Below, piece by piece: positions 48,974-50,528 of a stretch of DNA of 50,528 nucleotides (position 1 is the stretch's first letter; each line of letters opens with the position of its first letter). The position numbers were made by a program, and so were the translations under genes. The stretch is from Eubacterium sp. Lineage in GTDB: Bacteria; Bacillota; Clostridia; Lachnospirales; Lachnospiraceae. The DNA lies in contig JAFUCM010000017.1 of the NCBI GenBank assembly GCA_017459675.1, positions 1 to 50,528 on the forward strand, read 5' to 3'. Below the pieces are notes generated by a model. The model was given only the letters and a program-made list of their open reading frames with translations. It did not search any database and was not told the origin of the DNA.

Positions 48974-50325
48974 TATCGCGAAAGAGAATCAGATGCGTAA
49001 TCCAGCAGCCATTCCCTGTCATTCTTTTCTGGTTCGTCGAGGACGATGCCGAGGAGTTCCCGGAGCATGTCTCCGATCGCGGGGCCCTGCGGGTAACCGA
49101 GGCGGATGAGATCGCCGCCGTTGATGGCGAGATCTTTTACAGTAACACACTGCTTTTCATCCATGATGGTCTTGTAGACTTCCCATACGTCCAGGATGCG
49201 CTGCAGCGTCTGTTCTTTGATGTAGTCGCTTTGGGCGAGTGCATCTGCATATTGTACCTGCATCAGGTATGGAAAAAGTTCGGTGCCGACTTTTGCGACG
49301 GCGTGCCGGACTTCTTTTTGTTCCGGATGCATGCGCCAGTCATGATATTTGATCAGTGTTTTCACCTTGCCGATGGTGTCATTGTCCATGCGGAGACGGC
49401 GCAGCACCGCATCCGCGATCTCGATGCCGGCAGGCCCGTGGCCCTTGAAATGGTCGACGCCCCACGCATCGGTCGTGCGGCAGGCAGGTTTTCCCATATC
49501 GTGCAGCAGCATCGTGAGCCGGAGAATCCGGTCCTCCGGAATCGCGCACATGGCCGTCAGTGTGTGTTCCCCGACGTTGAGATAATGGTAGGGCGTATTC
49601 TGCGGCGTTTCCATCATCCGGTCAAATTCGGGCAGAATGATTTTCGTGATGCCGAGCTCCCAGGCGGTATACAGATAATCCGGATGTTTGGAGGTGATCA
49701 GCTTGACCAGCTCCGTGCAGATCCGCTCTGCGCTGATGTCTGCGAGCGTCGGGGCGAGCTGTTCGATGCCTTCCCGGGTCGCCGGATCAATGGAAAATCC
49801 CAGCTGTGCTGAAAACCGTACCGCGCGGAGAATCCGGAGCGCGTCCTCGCCGAATCGTTCCGAAGGCGTTCCGACACAGCGGACGATTTTACGCTGGAGA
49901 TCCTGCATTCCGCCGAAGCAGTCGACCAGGCCGGCTTCTTCGTTGTAAGCCATGGCGTTGATGGTAAAATCGCGCCGCGCGAGATCTTCCTCCAGGCTTG
50001 TGGTGAAAGAGACCGAAGAGGGACGCCGGTGATCGGCGTATTCGCCGTCGATGCGGTATGTCGTCACTTCATAGGGTGTGTGTGCAATCAGAACCGTGAC
50101 TGTGCCGTGTTCGATCCCCGTATCGATGGTGCGGGGAAATACACGTTTGATCTCTTCGGGACGTGCAGACGTGGTGATATCCCAGTCGTCCGGTGTGCGC
50201 ATCAGAATCGTATCGCGCACGCATCCGCCGACCGCATAGGCGTCATAGCCTGCCTGATGCAGGGGGTCCAGTATGATTTTAACTTTTGCAGGCAATTTAA
50301 TCTTCATATCTGTATGATACGTCAT
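48973..50325 (-). CDS. cca: CCA-adding tRNA nucleotidyltransferase with HD domain
   Basis: 450 residues. Head domain: YAVGGCVRDTIL, metal Asp pair in DDWDITTSA, and the RRDFTINAMAY block; neck with GEDALRILRAVRFSAQLGF (nucleotide template). At ~275 LTMLLHDMGKP is an HD motif; the KGHGPAGIEIADAVL region completes the HD-type domain. It adds or repairs the 3' CCA of tRNA. Start ATG 50325; a second ATG at 50307 is also in frame. Monocistronic, between two terminators. Confidence 0.93.
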   Translation of the reverse strand: MTYHTDMKIKLPAKVKIILDPLHQAGYDAYAVGGCVRDTILMRTPDDWDITTSARPEEIKRVFPRTIDTGIEHGTVTVLIAHTPYEVTTYRIDGEYADHRRPSSVSFTTSLEEDLARRDFTINAMAYNEEAGLVDCFGGMQDLQRKIVRCVGTPSERFGEDALRILRAVRFSAQLGFSIDPATREGIEQLAPTLADISAERICTELVKLITSKHPDYLYTAWELGITKIILPEFDRMMETPQNTPYHYLNVGEHTLTAMCAIPEDRILRLTMLLHDMGKPACRTTDAWGVDHFKGHGPAGIEIADAVLRRLRMDNDTIGKVKTLIKYHDWRMHPEQKEVRHAVAKVGTELFPYLMQVQYADALAQSDYIKEQTLQRILDVWEVYKTIMDEKQCVTVKDLAINGGDLIRLGYPQGPAIGDMLRELLGIVLDEPEKNDREWLLDYASDSLSR

Positions 50326-50420
50326 TTTTTCCGCTTGTTCAAGTTGACAACATGGCTGTTTTTTCCTAGAATCTTTTGTAGAGTTAAAATCCCGTCTTTG
50401 ACACTTAAAAAAGAATGAAT

Positions 50421-50463
50421 GTCTCGGTTCCCCAGTGTTTATGCGGGATCCGAGACGTTTTTC
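50421..50463. terminator. Terminator at the right edge
   Basis: GTCTCGG-TT-CCC paired with GGG-AT-CCGAGAC, with T-runs on both strands. Most likely ends the minus-strand gene that enters from the right. Confidence 0.75.
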
Positions 50464-50467
50464 AATG

Positions 50468-50528
50468 TTAATCGATGTGCGTATTGTTTTCTGTTTCTTG
50501 ATAGGTCTGGCCGAAATCTTTCGGCAAA
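50468..50528 (-). CDS. C-terminal end of a gene entering from the right (partial)
   Basis: Minus-strand open frame ending in TAA at 50468-50470 with the last residues LPKDFGQTYQETENNTHID. It stops five bases before a good terminator in the same direction, which is why I think it is a true gene end. Too short to identify. Confidence 0.45.
   Translation of the reverse strand, partial: LPKDFGQTYQETENNTHID

Overview
The window looks like chromosome from a strictly anaerobic, Gram-positive Bacillota, most likely a gut-type clostridium of the Lachnospiraceae or a close relative. The reasons are AGGAGG-type ribosome sites, consensus sigma-A promoters, one compact fatty-acid operon that uses FabK rather than FabI, sigma-54, BMP-type nucleoside/sugar uptake, a CbiMQO metal importer, and the general gene style. 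No rRNA, tRNA or CRISPR array was seen.

Layout. (1) Positions 1-7030 are visibly more AT-rich than the rest and form a plasticity zone: the 3' end of what looks like an IS200/IS605 (TnpB/omega-RNA) element, a chloramphenicol-acetyltransferase-like gene, an intact and a broken Fe-S flavoprotein gene, an HxlR regulator, an EamA transporter whose 3' end runs into a beheaded HEAT-repeat gene, an XRE/zinc-ribbon regulator, two opposed fragments of large serine recombinases, and an AlbA_2/HATPase regulator with a strong dyad-rich promoter. (2) 7038-9503: a divergent CdaR regulator and glycerate kinase. (3) 9627-11424: two tandem hypB paralogues behind a collapsed gene (MATE-like start joined to an HATPase end). 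(4) 11523-21189: the complete type II fatty-acid operon acpP-accBCDA-fabH-fabK-fabD-fabG-fabF-fabZ with a clear promoter, an operator-like array and a terminator. It is followed by a FabT-like MarR gene and a SpoIIE/RsbU-type phosphatase. (5) 23593-28994: a class I lysyl-tRNA synthetase fused to a tRNA-binding domain, a CopA with heavy-metal domains at both ends and an internal start for a free CopZ, and a PAP2 phosphatase. (6) 29090-34066: a BMP-type nucleoside/sugar ABC importer. (7) 34143-43521: a Nudix hydrolase, an MtmB-family methyltransferase homologue that has leucine where pyrrolysine belongs, an SH3 wall protein, an alarmone synthetase followed by a two-component system, a membrane metallophosphoesterase and a DUF975-CmpB fusion. 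(8) 43542-46965: a CsoR/InrS-type sensor divergent from cbiMQO (Co/Ni import). (9) 47037-48915: a promoter, a well-folded non-coding RNA candidate, rpoN and a DUF1292 gene; then cca on the minus strand and the tail of one more minus-strand gene at the right edge.

How the parts fit. The acc/fab genes encode the complete cycle from acetyl-CoA to acyl-ACP in one transcription unit, with the MarR gene as probable regulator. Several genes concern nickel, cobalt or corrinoid chemistry (hypB x2, cbiMQO plus sensor, and the MtmB-like protein). That link is inference from content, because the genes are in separate transcription units. The items most worth following are the non-pyrrolysine MtmB homologue, the structured RNA upstream of rpoN, the nested CopZ start, the hairpin insertion between fabG and fabF, and AccD without its zinc ribbon.
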